Position numbers and translations under genes: made by a program. Shown one piece after another: positions 44,819 through 54,050 of a DNA stretch of 64,000 nucleotides. Source of the DNA: Microbacterium sp. UFMG61 (GTDB taxonomy: Bacteria > Actinomycetota > Actinomycetes > Actinomycetales > Microbacteriaceae); assembly GCF_015354505.1 (NCBI RefSeq), contig NZ_JACAFP010000007.1, positions 37,317 through 101,316 on the forward strand, in the 5' to 3' direction. Below the pieces are notes generated by a model. It saw only the letters and a program-made list of their open reading frames with translations. It did no database searches and was not told the DNA's origin. Each line of letters begins with the position of its first letter. Position 1 is the stretch's first letter.

Positions 44819-46993
44819 TCAGTTCTTGGCGAGTGCAGCACGGTCCTCGTCGCTGACGCGCCGCATGATCGCCGACTTCAGCCCGGGGTTCGCTTCGAGA
44901 TCGGGGTCCTCGGCGAGGATGACTTCGGCGAGCTCACGAGCCTTGACGATGAGTCGCGAGTCCTTGACCACGCGGAGCAGTTTGAGAGACGAGCGCACTC
45001 CGGCCTGCGCGGAGCCGAGAACGTCTCCCTCGCCGCGCAGCTCGAGATCGACCTCGGCCAGAGCGAATCCGTCGAGTGTGGCCGCGACGGCATCGACGCG
45101 CTCGCGGGCGACCGACCCCTCTTCGGCCTCCGTCACCAGCAGACAGAGTCCGGGGACTCCTCCTCGACCGACGCGACCTCGGAGCTGATGAAGCTGCGAC
45201 ACACCGAATCGGTCGGCGTCGAGGACGATCATGGTCGACGCGTTCGGCACGTCGACGCCGACTTCGATCACGGTCGTCGCCAGGAGCAGATCGATCTCGC
45301 CGCGGGCGAACTCCTGCATGACCGCATCCTTCTCGTCCGACGGCATCTTCCCGTGCAGCACTGCGCGACGGAGCCCTCCGAGTCTCGGGTGCGTCGCGAG
45401 CGCCTCGTCGAGCTGGACGACTCCCCAGCGCGGCCCCGAGGCGCCCTCGGGCTGAGGCGCGAGCGGCTCCCCCGCTTCGGCGGTCTTCTTCGCCGTGTCG
45501 ATCGCCGCGCAGACCGCGAAGACCTGACGCCCCTGGGCGATCTCCTCGGCAGCGCGCTCCCAGACGCGGTTGAACCACCCGGGATGCTCGGCGAGAGGCG
45601 CCACGAAGGACTCGATCCCTGCGCGACCCTTGGGCATCGTGCGGATCACGGAGGTGTCGAGGTCGCCGAAGACCGTCATGGCCACGGTGCGCGGAATCGG
45701 CGTCGCGGTCAGCACCAGCGCGTGCGGACTCGATCCCTTGGCACGAAGCGCCTCGCGCTGTTCGACGCCGAACCGGTGCTGCTCATCGACGACGACGAGA
45801 CCGAGGTCTGCGAACGTCGTCTTCTCGCCTAGAAGCGCGTGAGTGCCGACGACGATGAGTGCCTGACCCGACGCCACACGAAGTGCCGCCTTGCGACGAT
45901 CCGCGGCCGGCATCTGCCCCGTGAGCAGTGTCGGCATCACGAGCGGCGCGAGCTGTGGCCCGAGCATCTTCGTGATGGAACGCAGGTGCTGGCCGGCCAG
46001 GACCTCGGTCGGCGCGATCAGTGCCGCCTGACCGCCGGACTCGGCGACCTGCAGCATCGCGCGCAGCGCCACGAGGGTCTTTCCCGAACCCACCTCGCCC
46101 TGCACCAGTCGGTTCATCGGCCACGCACCCACCAGATCGGCCGCGACCTGCTCGCCCACCGTCTGCTGGTCGGGAGTCAGCGAATAGGGCAGCACCGCAT
46201 CGAAGCGCTCGAGCAGACCTCCCGGCCTCGCAGGCCGGGCCGTGGCCGACAGCGAGCGCACCGCGTCGCGCTGCTGCAGCAGAGCGGTCTGCAGCGTCAG
46301 CGCCTCATGCATACGCAGCGTGCGCACCGCAGGATCGATGTCGTTGCGGGTCTTCGGGCGGTGGATCTGCTCGATCGCCTCACGCGCGGTGAGAAGCTCC
46401 TCGCGGGCTCGCACCTCTGCCGAGAGCGGCTCCGGCACATCGTCGACAGCATCCAGAACCCGCCCGACGAACTTCGCGATCTGCCAGGTCTGCAGGCTGG
46501 CCGTCGCCGGATAGATCGGGATCAGGACCGCGGCGCGGGCGTCGGCTCGGCGACGCGCGGCGTCTTCGTCATCGAAGAGCTCGTACTCGGGGTGTGCGAA
46601 CTGCGTGACGCCGTTGAACTCCCCCACCTTGCCCGAGAAGACACCCCGTCGACCGACCGCGAGATCGTCCGATCGCCACTTCGCCGCCCCCAGGTTCTTG
46701 GCGAAGAACGTCAGCGACATCTTGCCGATGCCGTCACCGATGACGACGTCGACCATGGCTCCGCGCCTGTTGCGCATCGCACGAGCACTCGAGGAGAGCA
46801 CTTCGGCGACGATCGTGACGGTCTCGCCGAGCGGGAGTTCTCTGATCGGCGTCAGCTCACCGGGATCGGCGTAGCGCCGCGGATAGTGCGAGAGAAGGTC
46901 CCCGACCGACGTGAGTCCGAACGCCCGATCGAGGGTCTTCGCGGGGGTGGCACCGAGAGCCTCCTCCAGCGAGGAATCGAGCGTGAGCGACAT
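44819..46993 (-). CDS. recG: ATP-dependent DNA helicase RecG
   Basis: A 724-residue helicase that remodels stalled forks and Holliday junctions. The N-terminal wedge domain precedes the helicase core: Walker A QGEVGSGKTLVALRAM, Walker B VVVDEQHRFGVEQR, ATPIPRTVAM, and ATTVIEVGVDVPNASTMIV with the QLHQLRGRVGRG motif. Complete. It is divergent from rsmD, and coaD follows 30 bases downstream. Confidence 0.96.
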   Translation of the reverse strand: MSLTLDSSLEEALGATPAKTLDRAFGLTSVGDLLSHYPRRYADPGELTPIRELPLGETVTIVAEVLSSSARAMRNRRGAMVDVVIGDGIGKMSLTFFAKNLGAAKWRSDDLAVGRRGVFSGKVGEFNGVTQFAHPEYELFDDEDAARRRADARAAVLIPIYPATASLQTWQIAKFVGRVLDAVDDVPEPLSAEVRAREELLTAREAIEQIHRPKTRNDIDPAVRTLRMHEALTLQTALLQQRDAVRSLSATARPARPGGLLERFDAVLPYSLTPDQQTVGEQVAADLVGAWPMNRLVQGEVGSGKTLVALRAMLQVAESGGQAALIAPTEVLAGQHLRSITKMLGPQLAPLVMPTLLTGQMPAADRRKAALRVASGQALIVVGTHALLGEKTTFADLGLVVVDEQHRFGVEQREALRAKGSSPHALVLTATPIPRTVAMTVFGDLDTSVIRTMPKGRAGIESFVAPLAEHPGWFNRVWERAAEEIAQGRQVFAVCAAIDTAKKTAEAGEPLAPQPEGASGPRWGVVQLDEALATHPRLGGLRRAVLHGKMPSDEKDAVMQEFARGEIDLLLATTVIEVGVDVPNASTMIVLDADRFGVSQLHQLRGRVGRGGVPGLCLLVTEAEEGSVARERVDAVAATLDGFALAEVDLELRGEGDVLGSAQAGVRSSLKLLRVVKDSRLIVKARELAEVILAEDPDLEANPGLKSAIMRRVSDEDRAALAKN

Positions 46994-47054
46994 GCTCCGA
47001 GTCTAGGAGGCCCTGCCGACAACCGTCGCCCCGCGGCTGTCGTATCGTGAACGG

Positions 47055-47648
47055 GTGACGAGGATCATCGCCGGAAAGGCACGGGGCGCCAGATTGGCGG
47101 TGCCCGCTGCGGGCACCCGACCCACGAGCGACAGGGTGAGGGAGTCGCTCTTCGGGGCTCTCGAATCAGTCGACGCCTTCACCGGCGCCCGCGTTCTAGA
47201 TCTCTACGCCGGCTCCGGAGCGCTGGGACTCGAGTCACTCAGCCGGGGCGCCGCGTCGGCCGATCTCGTGGAGCACGGACGCGCCGCGGCATCCGTCGTG
47301 CGACGGAACGCCGCGATCGTCGCCAAGGCCGGAGGCCTGTCGACGGCTCGAGTGCACGAGAGCACGGTCCGATCGTTCCTGCAGCGCGCCGCCGGCACGT
47401 TCGATCTCGTGTTCTCCGACCCGCCGTACGATCTCGCCGACGACGCGATGACCGCCGATCTCATGGCGCTCGCGCCGCTCCTGTCAGCCGACGCGCTGGT
47501 GATCATCGAACGTGCACGTCGGTCGACGCCGCCCGAGCTGGCTGCCGCAGGCCTCGATCTCATCCGCGAGAAGACCTACGGCGACACGACCCTCTGGTGG
47601 GCCGAGCCGGCGACAACTCAGCCCGACGCCGAGTCCCAGTCGCGATAG
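47055..47648 (+). CDS. rsmD: 16S rRNA (guanine966-N2)-methyltransferase RsmD
   Basis: A 197-residue methyltransferase. N-terminal RIIAGKARGARLAVP and TRPTSDRVRESLFGAL are diagnostic; SAM motif LDLYAGSGALGLE and catalytic DPPYDL follow. GTG start at 47055. Its last 31 bases overlap the 3' end of the convergent thiL gene. Confidence 0.94.
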   Translation: MTRIIAGKARGARLAVPAAGTRPTSDRVRESLFGALESVDAFTGARVLDLYAGSGALGLESLSRGAASADLVEHGRAAASVVRRNAAIVAKAGGLSTARVHESTVRSFLQRAAGTFDLVFSDPPYDLADDAMTADLMALAPLLSADALVIIERARRSTPPELAAAGLDLIREKTYGDTTLWWAEPATTQPDAESQSR

Positions 47649-48613
47649 GGGTCCCAGCCCGCGACATCGACGGGCGCGCCGTCGACCAGCAGCGCCTCGT
47701 CCCCACGGGTGATCACCGAACCGATGATCCGGAATCCGGGCGGCAGTCCCCCCGCGGGGAAGGTCGCGAGAAGTGCGTGGTCCTCGCCCCCGGCCAGAGC
47801 ACGCTGTGGATCACGGCCCAGGGTCGAACCGTCGAGCGCGATCGTCACCTCGGATGCCGCGGCAAGACGCCGCGCATCGAGTGCGAGGCCGTCGGAGACG
47901 TCCATCATCGCCGTCGCGCCCGCCACCGCAGCGACAGGGCCGAGGCCGATGGGTGGCGAGGGGCGGAGCTGAGCAGCGAGAGCCGAGCTCTCGCCCTCTC
48001 CGAGCCGGCTGACGTCGACCGGCACCGGAACCTCACCGTCGCGGAAGCGACCGAACAGCACAGCGAGACCGAGCGCGGCATGCCCCAGCTCTCCGGCCAC
48101 GGCGACGACATCGCCCACGCTCGCGCCCGACCGCGTCACAGGCGCTCGTCCCTCGAGATCTCCCAGCGCCGTCACCGCGACCGTGAGAACGTCGGACACG
48201 GTCAGATCGCCCCCGACGACCGCGCATCCCGGCGCGAGCGACTGACACGCATCGCGGAATCCGTCCGCGAGCCGTTCGACGAAGGACAGATGCAGATCCC
48301 TCGGCACGGCGAGAGCCACGAGAAGCGCCGTGGGACGGCCCCCCATCGCGGCGATGTCGGCGAGATTCACCGCCGCCGACTTCCATCCCAGGTCATAGCC
48401 GCTCGACCACGCGAGGCGGAAATCCGGACCGTGCACGAGCGTGTCCGTCGTCGCGATGACGCTGCCCGACGGAGCGGCGATCACGGCCGCGTCATCACCG
48501 GGGCCCAGCAGCGTGTGCGCCGCGGGCGCTGTCCTGGCCAGGATCGCCCGGAGTATCTCTCCCTCGGAGAGGTCTCCCAGGCGGGGATCGTCATGGTCGG
48601 GTCGGGAGGGCAT
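47618..48613 (-). CDS. thiL: Thiamine-monophosphate kinase
   Basis: Makes thiamine diphosphate from thiamine monophosphate. The 331-residue PurM-like protein has LLGPGDDAAVI, the Asp-rich TTDTLVHGPDF, GWKSAAVNLADIAAMGG, VVGGDLTVSD and MMDVSDGLALDARRLA. Complete. Convergent overlap of 31 bases with rsmD; divergent from the DUF3515 lipoprotein gene 23 bases away. Confidence 0.94.
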   Translation of the reverse strand: MPSRPDHDDPRLGDLSEGEILRAILARTAPAAHTLLGPGDDAAVIAAPSGSVIATTDTLVHGPDFRLAWSSGYDLGWKSAAVNLADIAAMGGRPTALLVALAVPRDLHLSFVERLADGFRDACQSLAPGCAVVGGDLTVSDVLTVAVTALGDLEGRAPVTRSGASVGDVVAVAGELGHAALGLAVLFGRFRDGEVPVPVDVSRLGEGESSALAAQLRPSPPIGLGPVAAVAGATAMMDVSDGLALDARRLAAASEVTIALDGSTLGRDPQRALAGGEDHALLATFPAGGLPPGFRIIGSVITRGDEALLVDGAPVDVAGWDPYRDWDSASG

Positions 48614-48636
48614 GCAGTCAAAGGTAGCCTGGATGC

Positions 48637-49131
48637 ATGCCTCGTTCCCGCCGTCTCACCGTCGTCGCCGGCGGATTGGCGCTCGTCGCGGCGCTCTCCG
48701 GGTGCTCGACCACGATCCACCTCGAGCCGGCCGACTACGCGAACGATCCCGCGTGCGCCGAGGTCTCGGTGCTGCTCCCCGACGCGGTCGGCGAGCTCGA
48801 TCGCGTCTGGACCGACGCGCAGGCGACAGGAGCCTGGGGAGACCCGAGCGTCGTGCTCCGCTGCGGCGTCGAACCGCCTGCGCCGTCGACTGAGGTCTGC
48901 ACGACGATCGGCAGCATCGACTGGCTCGTGCTCGACCAGGAGGAGGAGCGGCAGCGGCTCGTGACCTACGGTCGTGATCCCGCCGTCGAGGTCATCATCC
49001 GGCGGGGAGAGTCCCTCGATTTCCGGACCGTGGTCGAGAGCCTCTCCACCAGCATCCGGTCCGGGCTCGCACCCGCCACCGCTCGCTGCACGGATCGCAT
49101 CCCGACGACAGACGACTCTGCGGCGGGCTGA
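48637..49131 (+). CDS. DUF3515 family lipoprotein
   Basis: A 164-residue protein with a lipoprotein signal peptide: basic start, hydrophobic stretch and lipobox ALSGC (Cys23). The mature part has four further cysteines (PACAEV, LRCGVE, VCTTIG, ARCTD), suggesting two disulfides, and the DUF3515 pattern. Function unknown; the family is restricted to actinobacteria and regularly neighbours ddl and thiL, as here. Convergent with ddl. Confidence 0.86.
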   Translation: MPRSRRLTVVAGGLALVAALSGCSTTIHLEPADYANDPACAEVSVLLPDAVGELDRVWTDAQATGAWGDPSVVLRCGVEPPAPSTEVCTTIGSIDWLVLDQEEERQRLVTYGRDPAVEVIIRRGESLDFRTVVESLSTSIRSGLAPATARCTDRIPTTDDSAAG

Positions 49132-49150
49132 CCGCCCGCCGCGGAGTCGA

Positions 49151-50233
49151 TCAGCGCCGCAGCCCTGCCTCGATCAGCTCGGAGATCAGGTCGCCGTAGC
49201 TCAGCCCCGATGCGACCCAGCACTTCGGGAACATCGAGATCGGCGTGAATCCGGGCATGGTGTTCAGCTCATTCACGACGAGCTCGCCTGCCGGCGTGAG
49301 GAACATGTCGACGCGGGCGAGACCGCGACCGTCGACCGCCTCGAAGGCGTGGATGCCCGCCTGCTGGATCGCAGCGATCTCGTCGTCCGCGAGCTCTGCG
49401 GGGCAGACGACGTCGACGCCGTCGCCGCCGAGATACTTGCCCTCGAAATCGTAGAAGCCGCGCGAGGTCAGAACGATCTCGCCCGGCAGCGAGGCACGGA
49501 CGCCCTCGACTCCCTCGAGCACGGCGACCTCGATCTCGCGCCCCGAGACGCCGGTCTCGATCAGGACCTTGTCGTCTTCGGCGAAGGCCACGGCGAGAGC
49601 CTCGTCGAGTTCATCGGGTGAGGTGACCTTGGACACGCCCACGCTCGAGCCCGCACGTGCGGGCTTCACGAACAGCGGCAGACCGAGGTCAGCCGCCGCG
49701 AGACGCACCGAAGCGGCATCCTGCGCCCATTGGCGTGCACGCACCGTCACCCACGGCGCGACGGCGAGTCCGGCGGCTTGCAGCGCGATCTTCATGAAGT
49801 GCTTGTCCATGCAGAGCGCGGAGTCGAGCACGCCGCCACCCGCATAGGGGACCTCGAGAGTGTCGAAGTACCCCTGGATCGTTCCGTCCTCGCCGTGGGG
49901 GCCGTGAAGGATCGGAAGCACGATGTCGATCGCACCGAGCCCCTCGACCGTGCCGTCGGGCTGGACCACGCGGAGCGTGCGGTCTCCCCCGGGCTCGGGC
50001 CACAGCACACGGGTGCCGTTGTCCGCGACCTCGGGAAGATGTTCGGCATCCAGCGGGAACTTCGCCGGGTCGTCCTCTTCGAGCACGAAGGCGCCTTCGC
50101 GCGTGATCCCGACCGGAATCACGTCGTAGCGGGTGCGATCAATCGCGCCCAGCACCCCGCCCGCCGTGGCGGAACTGATCGAATGCTCGCTGGAGCGCCC
50201 GCCGAAGAGCACCACCACCGTCTGCTTGTCCAT
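49151..50233 (-). CDS. ddl: D-alanine--D-alanine ligase
   Basis: A 360-residue ATP-grasp enzyme joining D-Ala residues for peptidoglycan. VVLFGGRSSEHSISSATA at the N-terminus, LPILHGPHGEDGTIQGYFD, KPARAGSSVGVSKV, GREIEVAVL and FLTPAGELVVNELNTMPGFT are present. ATG 50233 follows GAGAGGA. Its 5' 95 bases overlap the reading frame of gpsA. It completes the murA-plsC-gpsA-ddl cluster. Confidence 0.95.
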   Translation of the reverse strand: MDKQTVVVLFGGRSSEHSISSATAGGVLGAIDRTRYDVIPVGITREGAFVLEEDDPAKFPLDAEHLPEVADNGTRVLWPEPGGDRTLRVVQPDGTVEGLGAIDIVLPILHGPHGEDGTIQGYFDTLEVPYAGGGVLDSALCMDKHFMKIALQAAGLAVAPWVTVRARQWAQDAASVRLAAADLGLPLFVKPARAGSSVGVSKVTSPDELDEALAVAFAEDDKVLIETGVSGREIEVAVLEGVEGVRASLPGEIVLTSRGFYDFEGKYLGGDGVDVVCPAELADDEIAAIQQAGIHAFEAVDGRGLARVDMFLTPAGELVVNELNTMPGFTPISMFPKCWVASGLSYGDLISELIEAGLRR

Positions 50234-51272
50234 GGTTGGTCCTCTCACCCTGGGGGGTGTCGTCGTCCGTCGTCAGGTGCGGTGCGATGTCGCGGGGATT
50301 CATCTTCCCGTCGAGCACCATCTTCACCTGCTCGACGATGGGCATGTCCACACCGGACTCGCGGGCGAGCTGCAGCACGGGAGCGACGGAGGCGAGGCCC
50401 TCGGCGGTCTGCTGCATCTGCTTCACGACGTCCTGGAAGCTGTATCCCTGGCCGAGCAGTCGCCCGGCCGTGTTGTTGCGGCTGAGTGGAGACTGGCACG
50501 TGGCGATCAGATCTCCGAGACCCGCCAGCCCCTGCAGAGTCTCGGGGTGGGCGCCGTTCGCCACCGCGAAGTCCGTCATCTCCACGAGTCCGCGGGTGAT
50601 GATGGACGCCTTGGTGTTCTCGCCGTATCCGACGCCGTCGACGATCCCGATGGCCACGGCGATCAGGTTCTTCAGCACACCGCCGAACTCGGTACCGATC
50701 ACGTCCGTGTTCACGAACGTGCGGAAGTAGCCGTTGCGTGCGGCTCGGGCGACCTCCTCGGCCGTCTCCCGGCTGCGCGATGAGATCACCGCGGCGGTCG
50801 GCTGCTCGCGAGCGATCTCGAGAGCGAGGTTCGGGCCGGAAGCGACGGCGATCCGGTCAGGATCGCACCGGAGCTCCTGCTCGATGACCTGGCTCATCCG
50901 AAGACCGGTCGATCGTTCGACGCCCTTCATCAGGCTGACGATCTTCGCGTCGCCGTCGGCGATGAGCGGTCTCAGCGCTTTGAGATTCTCACGGAGAGAC
51001 TGGCTGGGAACCGACAGATAGACCTGGTCGACGTCACGCAGAGCAGTGGCGAGCTCGTGCGTCGCCGCCATCGTGCGCGGCAGGTTGATCCCCGGGAGGT
51101 ATCGCGAGTTCCGCTTGGCCTCGTCGATCTCGTGCGCCAGCTCGGCGCGGCGCGCCCACATCGTCACCTGTGCTCCGCCGTCGGCGAGGATCTTCCCGAA
51201 GGTGGTCCCCCAGCTGCCGGCGCCGATCACGGCGACGCGTGGCCCCGTGGCCACAGTCCGCTTAGGAGTCAA
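50139..51272 (-). CDS. gpsA: Glycerol-3-phosphate dehydrogenase (NAD(P)+), GpsA
   Basis: Makes glycerol 3-phosphate for phospholipids. The 377-residue protein has VAVIGAGSWGTTFGKILADG, LPSGPNLA-like VASGPNLALEIAREQP, and GVLKNLIAVAIGIVDG with the catalytic lysine. TTG 51272 is chosen because AAGGAG lies 10 bases upstream and it overlaps the plsC stop; GTG 51254 is an alternative. The frame runs 95 bases into ddl, giving a 31-residue Gly/Arg-rich tail beyond the usual end. Confidence 0.9.
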   Translation of the reverse strand: MTPKRTVATGPRVAVIGAGSWGTTFGKILADGGAQVTMWARRAELAHEIDEAKRNSRYLPGINLPRTMAATHELATALRDVDQVYLSVPSQSLRENLKALRPLIADGDAKIVSLMKGVERSTGLRMSQVIEQELRCDPDRIAVASGPNLALEIAREQPTAAVISSRSRETAEEVARAARNGYFRTFVNTDVIGTEFGGVLKNLIAVAIGIVDGVGYGENTKASIITRGLVEMTDFAVANGAHPETLQGLAGLGDLIATCQSPLSRNNTAGRLLGQGYSFQDVVKQMQQTAEGLASVAPVLQLARESGVDMPIVEQVKMVLDGKMNPRDIAPHLTTDDDTPQGERTNHGQADGGGALRRALQRAFDQFRHGGRGAGRD

Positions 51273-52026
51273 GGCGACCCGTCTCCTTCTGCCCGTGCGA
51301 TGCAGGATTCCATCGCTCCGCGGGCGCCTTCTCATCCCGGAGCTCTTCGAGGAGCTCGGTGATGGCCTTCATCAAGCGGTTCGTGGCTTCGTTCAGCGCC
51401 GCGGCCTCACCGGCCCGACCGCGAAGGTCGGACACGTCGACGGGATCGCCGACCACGACGTCCACGCGCTTGCGGAGGGGCCACAGGCTCAGACCCTTCT
51501 GGTAGCGACCCATGATCTCCTGGGTGCCCCAGTGGGCCATCGGGATGAGCGGGATGCCGTCGGTCAGGGCGAGCCTGACGGCACCGGACTTGCCGCGCAT
51601 CGGCCACATGTCGGGGTCACGGGTCAGCGTGCCCTCGGGGTACACGATGACACCGCGGCCGTGCTCGACGAGCTCTGCGGACTGCTTCAGCGTCTGCTTC
51701 GCCGCGGAGGCGGACGACGCGCGCGCCACCGGGATCATGCCGGTCGCCCGGAGGATGGATCCCAGCACGGGCACCCTGAAGAGACTCTCCTTCGCCATGA
51801 ACCGCGGAGCACGTCCGATGCGCCACACGGCGACAGCTACGATCAGCGGATCGAACTCCGAGTAGTGGTTCGGGGCCAGCACGTAAGCACCGTCTCGGGG
51901 CAGCTTCTCGCCACCGGTGACCCTGATCTTCGCGATGAGCGAGACCAGGGGCAGGACGATCGCCGCGACCGGCCAGAACAGGCTGGGCCGTGTGGTCTCC
52001 GGGGACCGGGAACCCATCGGGGTCAC
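51262..52026 (-). CDS. plsC: 1-acyl-glycerol-3-phosphate acyltransferase
   Basis: A 254-residue membrane-associated acyltransferase that makes phosphatidate. The four blocks are visible: APNHYSEFDPLIV (H-x4-D), FMAKESLF, IVYPEGTLTRDP and a later LIPMAHWG. An N-terminal hydrophobic segment (residues 15-35) anchors it. GTG 52026 overlaps the murA stop (GTGA). With gpsA it forms a lipid-precursor pair; other lysophospholipid substrates are possible. Confidence 0.9.
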   Translation of the reverse strand: MTPMGSRSPETTRPSLFWPVAAIVLPLVSLIAKIRVTGGEKLPRDGAYVLAPNHYSEFDPLIVAVAVWRIGRAPRFMAKESLFRVPVLGSILRATGMIPVARASSASAAKQTLKQSAELVEHGRGVIVYPEGTLTRDPDMWPMRGKSGAVRLALTDGIPLIPMAHWGTQEIMGRYQKGLSLWPLRKRVDVVVGDPVDVSDLRGRAGEAAALNEATNRLMKAITELLEELRDEKAPAERWNPASHGQKETGRLDS

Positions 52027-53390
52027 CGGATGACGTCGAAGTCGGCGCCGAGCGCGTCGAGCTTGGCGAGGAACTTCTCGTATCCACGGCTGAGGATGTC
52101 GACGCCGGAGACCTTCGATTCGCCCTCTGCCGTCAACGCCGCGATCACGTGGCTGTATCCGCCGCGAAGGTCGGGAACGACGATGTCCGCACCGTGCAGA
52201 GGCGTCGGGCCGGTGATGACCGCGGCCTGCTCCAGGTCGCGGCGCGGCACACGCCGCGGGCCGTCCTGCAGACCGCGCGGGTGCACGACGATGTCGGCGC
52301 CCATCTTGACCAGGGCGTCGGTGAAGCCCATGCGGTTCTCGTAGACGGTCTCGTGCACGACTGAACGACCGTTCGCCTGAGTCAGCGCCACCACGAGGGG
52401 CTGCTGCCAGTCGGTCATGAAGCCGGGGTGCACGTCGGTCTCGACGACGACCGGCTTGAGCTCGCCCTCACGACGGAACAGGATTCCGTCCTCCTGGATG
52501 TCGAACCAACCGCCCGCCTTGCGGAAGACGTTGAGGAAGGTCAGCATCTCCTGCTGCTTCGCACCGCCGACGAAGATCTCACCGTCGGTCGCCAGCGCCG
52601 CAGACGCCCAGGAGGCGGCCTCGTTGCGGTCGAAGATCGAGCGGTGGTCGTAGCCGCGGAGCTTCTCGACGCCCTCGATGAGGATCACCCGATTCGGCTC
52701 GTAGGAGATGATCGCGCCCATCTTCTGCAGTACCGCGATCAGATCCATGATCTCGGGCTCGATGGCCGCGTTGCGCAGCTCGGTCGTTCCCTCTGCGCGC
52801 ACGGCCGTGAGCAGGACCTGCTCGGTGGCGCCGACGCTCGGATACGGGAGGTGGATCTTCGCGCCGTGCAGGCGTGTGCCGCCGGTGGAGAGGCGGATGC
52901 CGCTCGGCAGCTTCTCGACGACGGCACCGAACTTGCGAAGTGCGTCGAGGTGGAAGTCGATCGGACGGTCGCCGATCCGGCAGCCTCCGAGGTCCGGGAT
53001 GAACGCCTGACCGAGTCGGTGCAGGAGCGGTCCGCAGAAGAGGATCGGGATGCGCGAGGCACCGGCGTGTGCGTCGATCTCCTCGAAGTGGGCGGACTCG
53101 ACACCGATGGGGTCGAATGTCAGCGAGCCGGGCTCGTCACCGGGCGTCACCTGCACGCCGTGCACCTCGAGCAGCGACCGCACGACGGCCACATCGCTGA
53201 GGTCCGGCACATCGCGCAGCGTGCTCGGCGTCTCGCCCAGCAGAGTCGCGACCATGGCCTTCGTCGCGAGGTTCTTCGCGCCCTTGACGTCGACGCGTCC
53301 GCGAAGCGGGCGCCCTCCGCGAATGGCGAGGACGTCTCCGGTGAGAGCGGGAGCTCCGTCGGGGAGAGCGTCGCGCACGGGTGTCGTCAT
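52023..53390 (-). CDS. murA: UDP-N-acetylglucosamine 1-carboxyvinyltransferase
   Basis: First committed step of peptidoglycan synthesis and the target of fosfomycin. The 455-residue protein has VDVKGAKNLATKAMVATLL, the catalytic region PDLGGCRIGDRPIDFHLDAL with an active-site cysteine (so not the naturally resistant Cys-to-Asp form), and TDVHPGFMTDWQQPLVV. The N-terminal loop reads LATKAM where most enzymes have AALPIM. First gene of murA-plsC-gpsA-ddl, after the leuD terminator. Confidence 0.93.
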   Translation of the reverse strand: MTTPVRDALPDGAPALTGDVLAIRGGRPLRGRVDVKGAKNLATKAMVATLLGETPSTLRDVPDLSDVAVVRSLLEVHGVQVTPGDEPGSLTFDPIGVESAHFEEIDAHAGASRIPILFCGPLLHRLGQAFIPDLGGCRIGDRPIDFHLDALRKFGAVVEKLPSGIRLSTGGTRLHGAKIHLPYPSVGATEQVLLTAVRAEGTTELRNAAIEPEIMDLIAVLQKMGAIISYEPNRVILIEGVEKLRGYDHRSIFDRNEAASWASAALATDGEIFVGGAKQQEMLTFLNVFRKAGGWFDIQEDGILFRREGELKPVVVETDVHPGFMTDWQQPLVVALTQANGRSVVHETVYENRMGFTDALVKMGADIVVHPRGLQDGPRRVPRRDLEQAAVITGPTPLHGADIVVPDLRGGYSHVIAALTAEGESKVSGVDILSRGYEKFLAKLDALGADFDVIR

Positions 53391-53416
53391 TCGGGCCTCA
53401 CTTCATTCAGGGAAAT

Positions 53417-53449
53417 CGGGGCGGGTCGCCCTTCGGCTCACCCGCCCCG
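53417..53449 (-). terminator. Terminator after leuD
   Basis: CGGGGCGGGT (53417-53426) pairs perfectly with ACCCGCCCCG (53440-53449) around a 13-base loop, directly after the leuD stop. ATTTCC follows on the minus strand. Confidence 0.8.
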
Positions 53450-53453
53450 CCGT

Positions 53454-54050
53454 TCACTGAACGGGAAGGGTCCGGGGCCGCCACGACTCGCGACGGGCCT
53501 CGAACTGCGCGATCTTGTCTTCGTTGCGCAGGGTGAGCCCGATGTCATCGAGCCCTTCGAGGAGCCGCCATCTAGTGTAATCGTCGATACCGAGGTCAGC
53601 CTGGATATCGCCGATCGAGGCGATCCGCTGCTCGAGGTCCACGGTGATCCGCGCCCCGGGATTCCGGTCGATCTCGGACCAGATCCGGTCGAGATCCTCT
53701 TCCGAGATCGTCGCGGCGAGCAGGCCCTGCTTGCCGGAGTTCCCTCGGAAGATGTCGGCGAAGCGCGGGCTGAGCACGACCGAGAATCCGAAGTCGCGCA
53801 GAGCCCACACGGCGTGCTCACGGCTCGACCCCGTGCCGAAGTCCGGCCCGGCGACCAGCACGGAGGCTCCGTGGAACGCCGGCTGATTGAGCACGAACTC
53901 GGGGTCCTGGCGCCACCCGTGGAAGAGCGCGTCCTCGAAGCCGGTCTTGGTGACCCGCTTGAGGAACACCGCGGGGATGATCTGGTCGGTGTCGACGTTC
54001 GAGCGCTTCAGCGGCGCCGCGATGCCGGTGTGGGTGGTGAACTTCTCCAT
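53454..54050 (-). CDS. leuD: 3-isopropylmalate dehydratase small subunit
   Basis: With LeuC isomerises 2- to 3-isopropylmalate in leucine synthesis. The 198-residue swivel domain has [37 protein letters not shown] and [11 protein letters not shown]. The ATG shares one base with the leuC stop (TGATG). A terminator follows. Confidence 0.96.
   Translation of the reverse strand: MEKFTTHTGIAAPLKRSNVDTDQIIPAVFLKRVTKTGFEDALFHGWRQDPEFVLNQPAFHGASVLVAGPDFGTGSSREHAVWALRDFGFSVVLSPRFADIFRGNSGKQGLLAATISEEDLDRIWSEIDRNPGARITVDLEQRIASIGDIQADLGIDDYTRWRLLEGLDDIGLTLRNEDKIAQFEARRESWRPRTLPVQ

Noticed and set aside
52023-53390. Fosfomycin-resistant MurA variant
   Set aside because: The active-site cysteine is present in GGCRIGDRP, so the natural Cys-to-Asp resistance change is absent.
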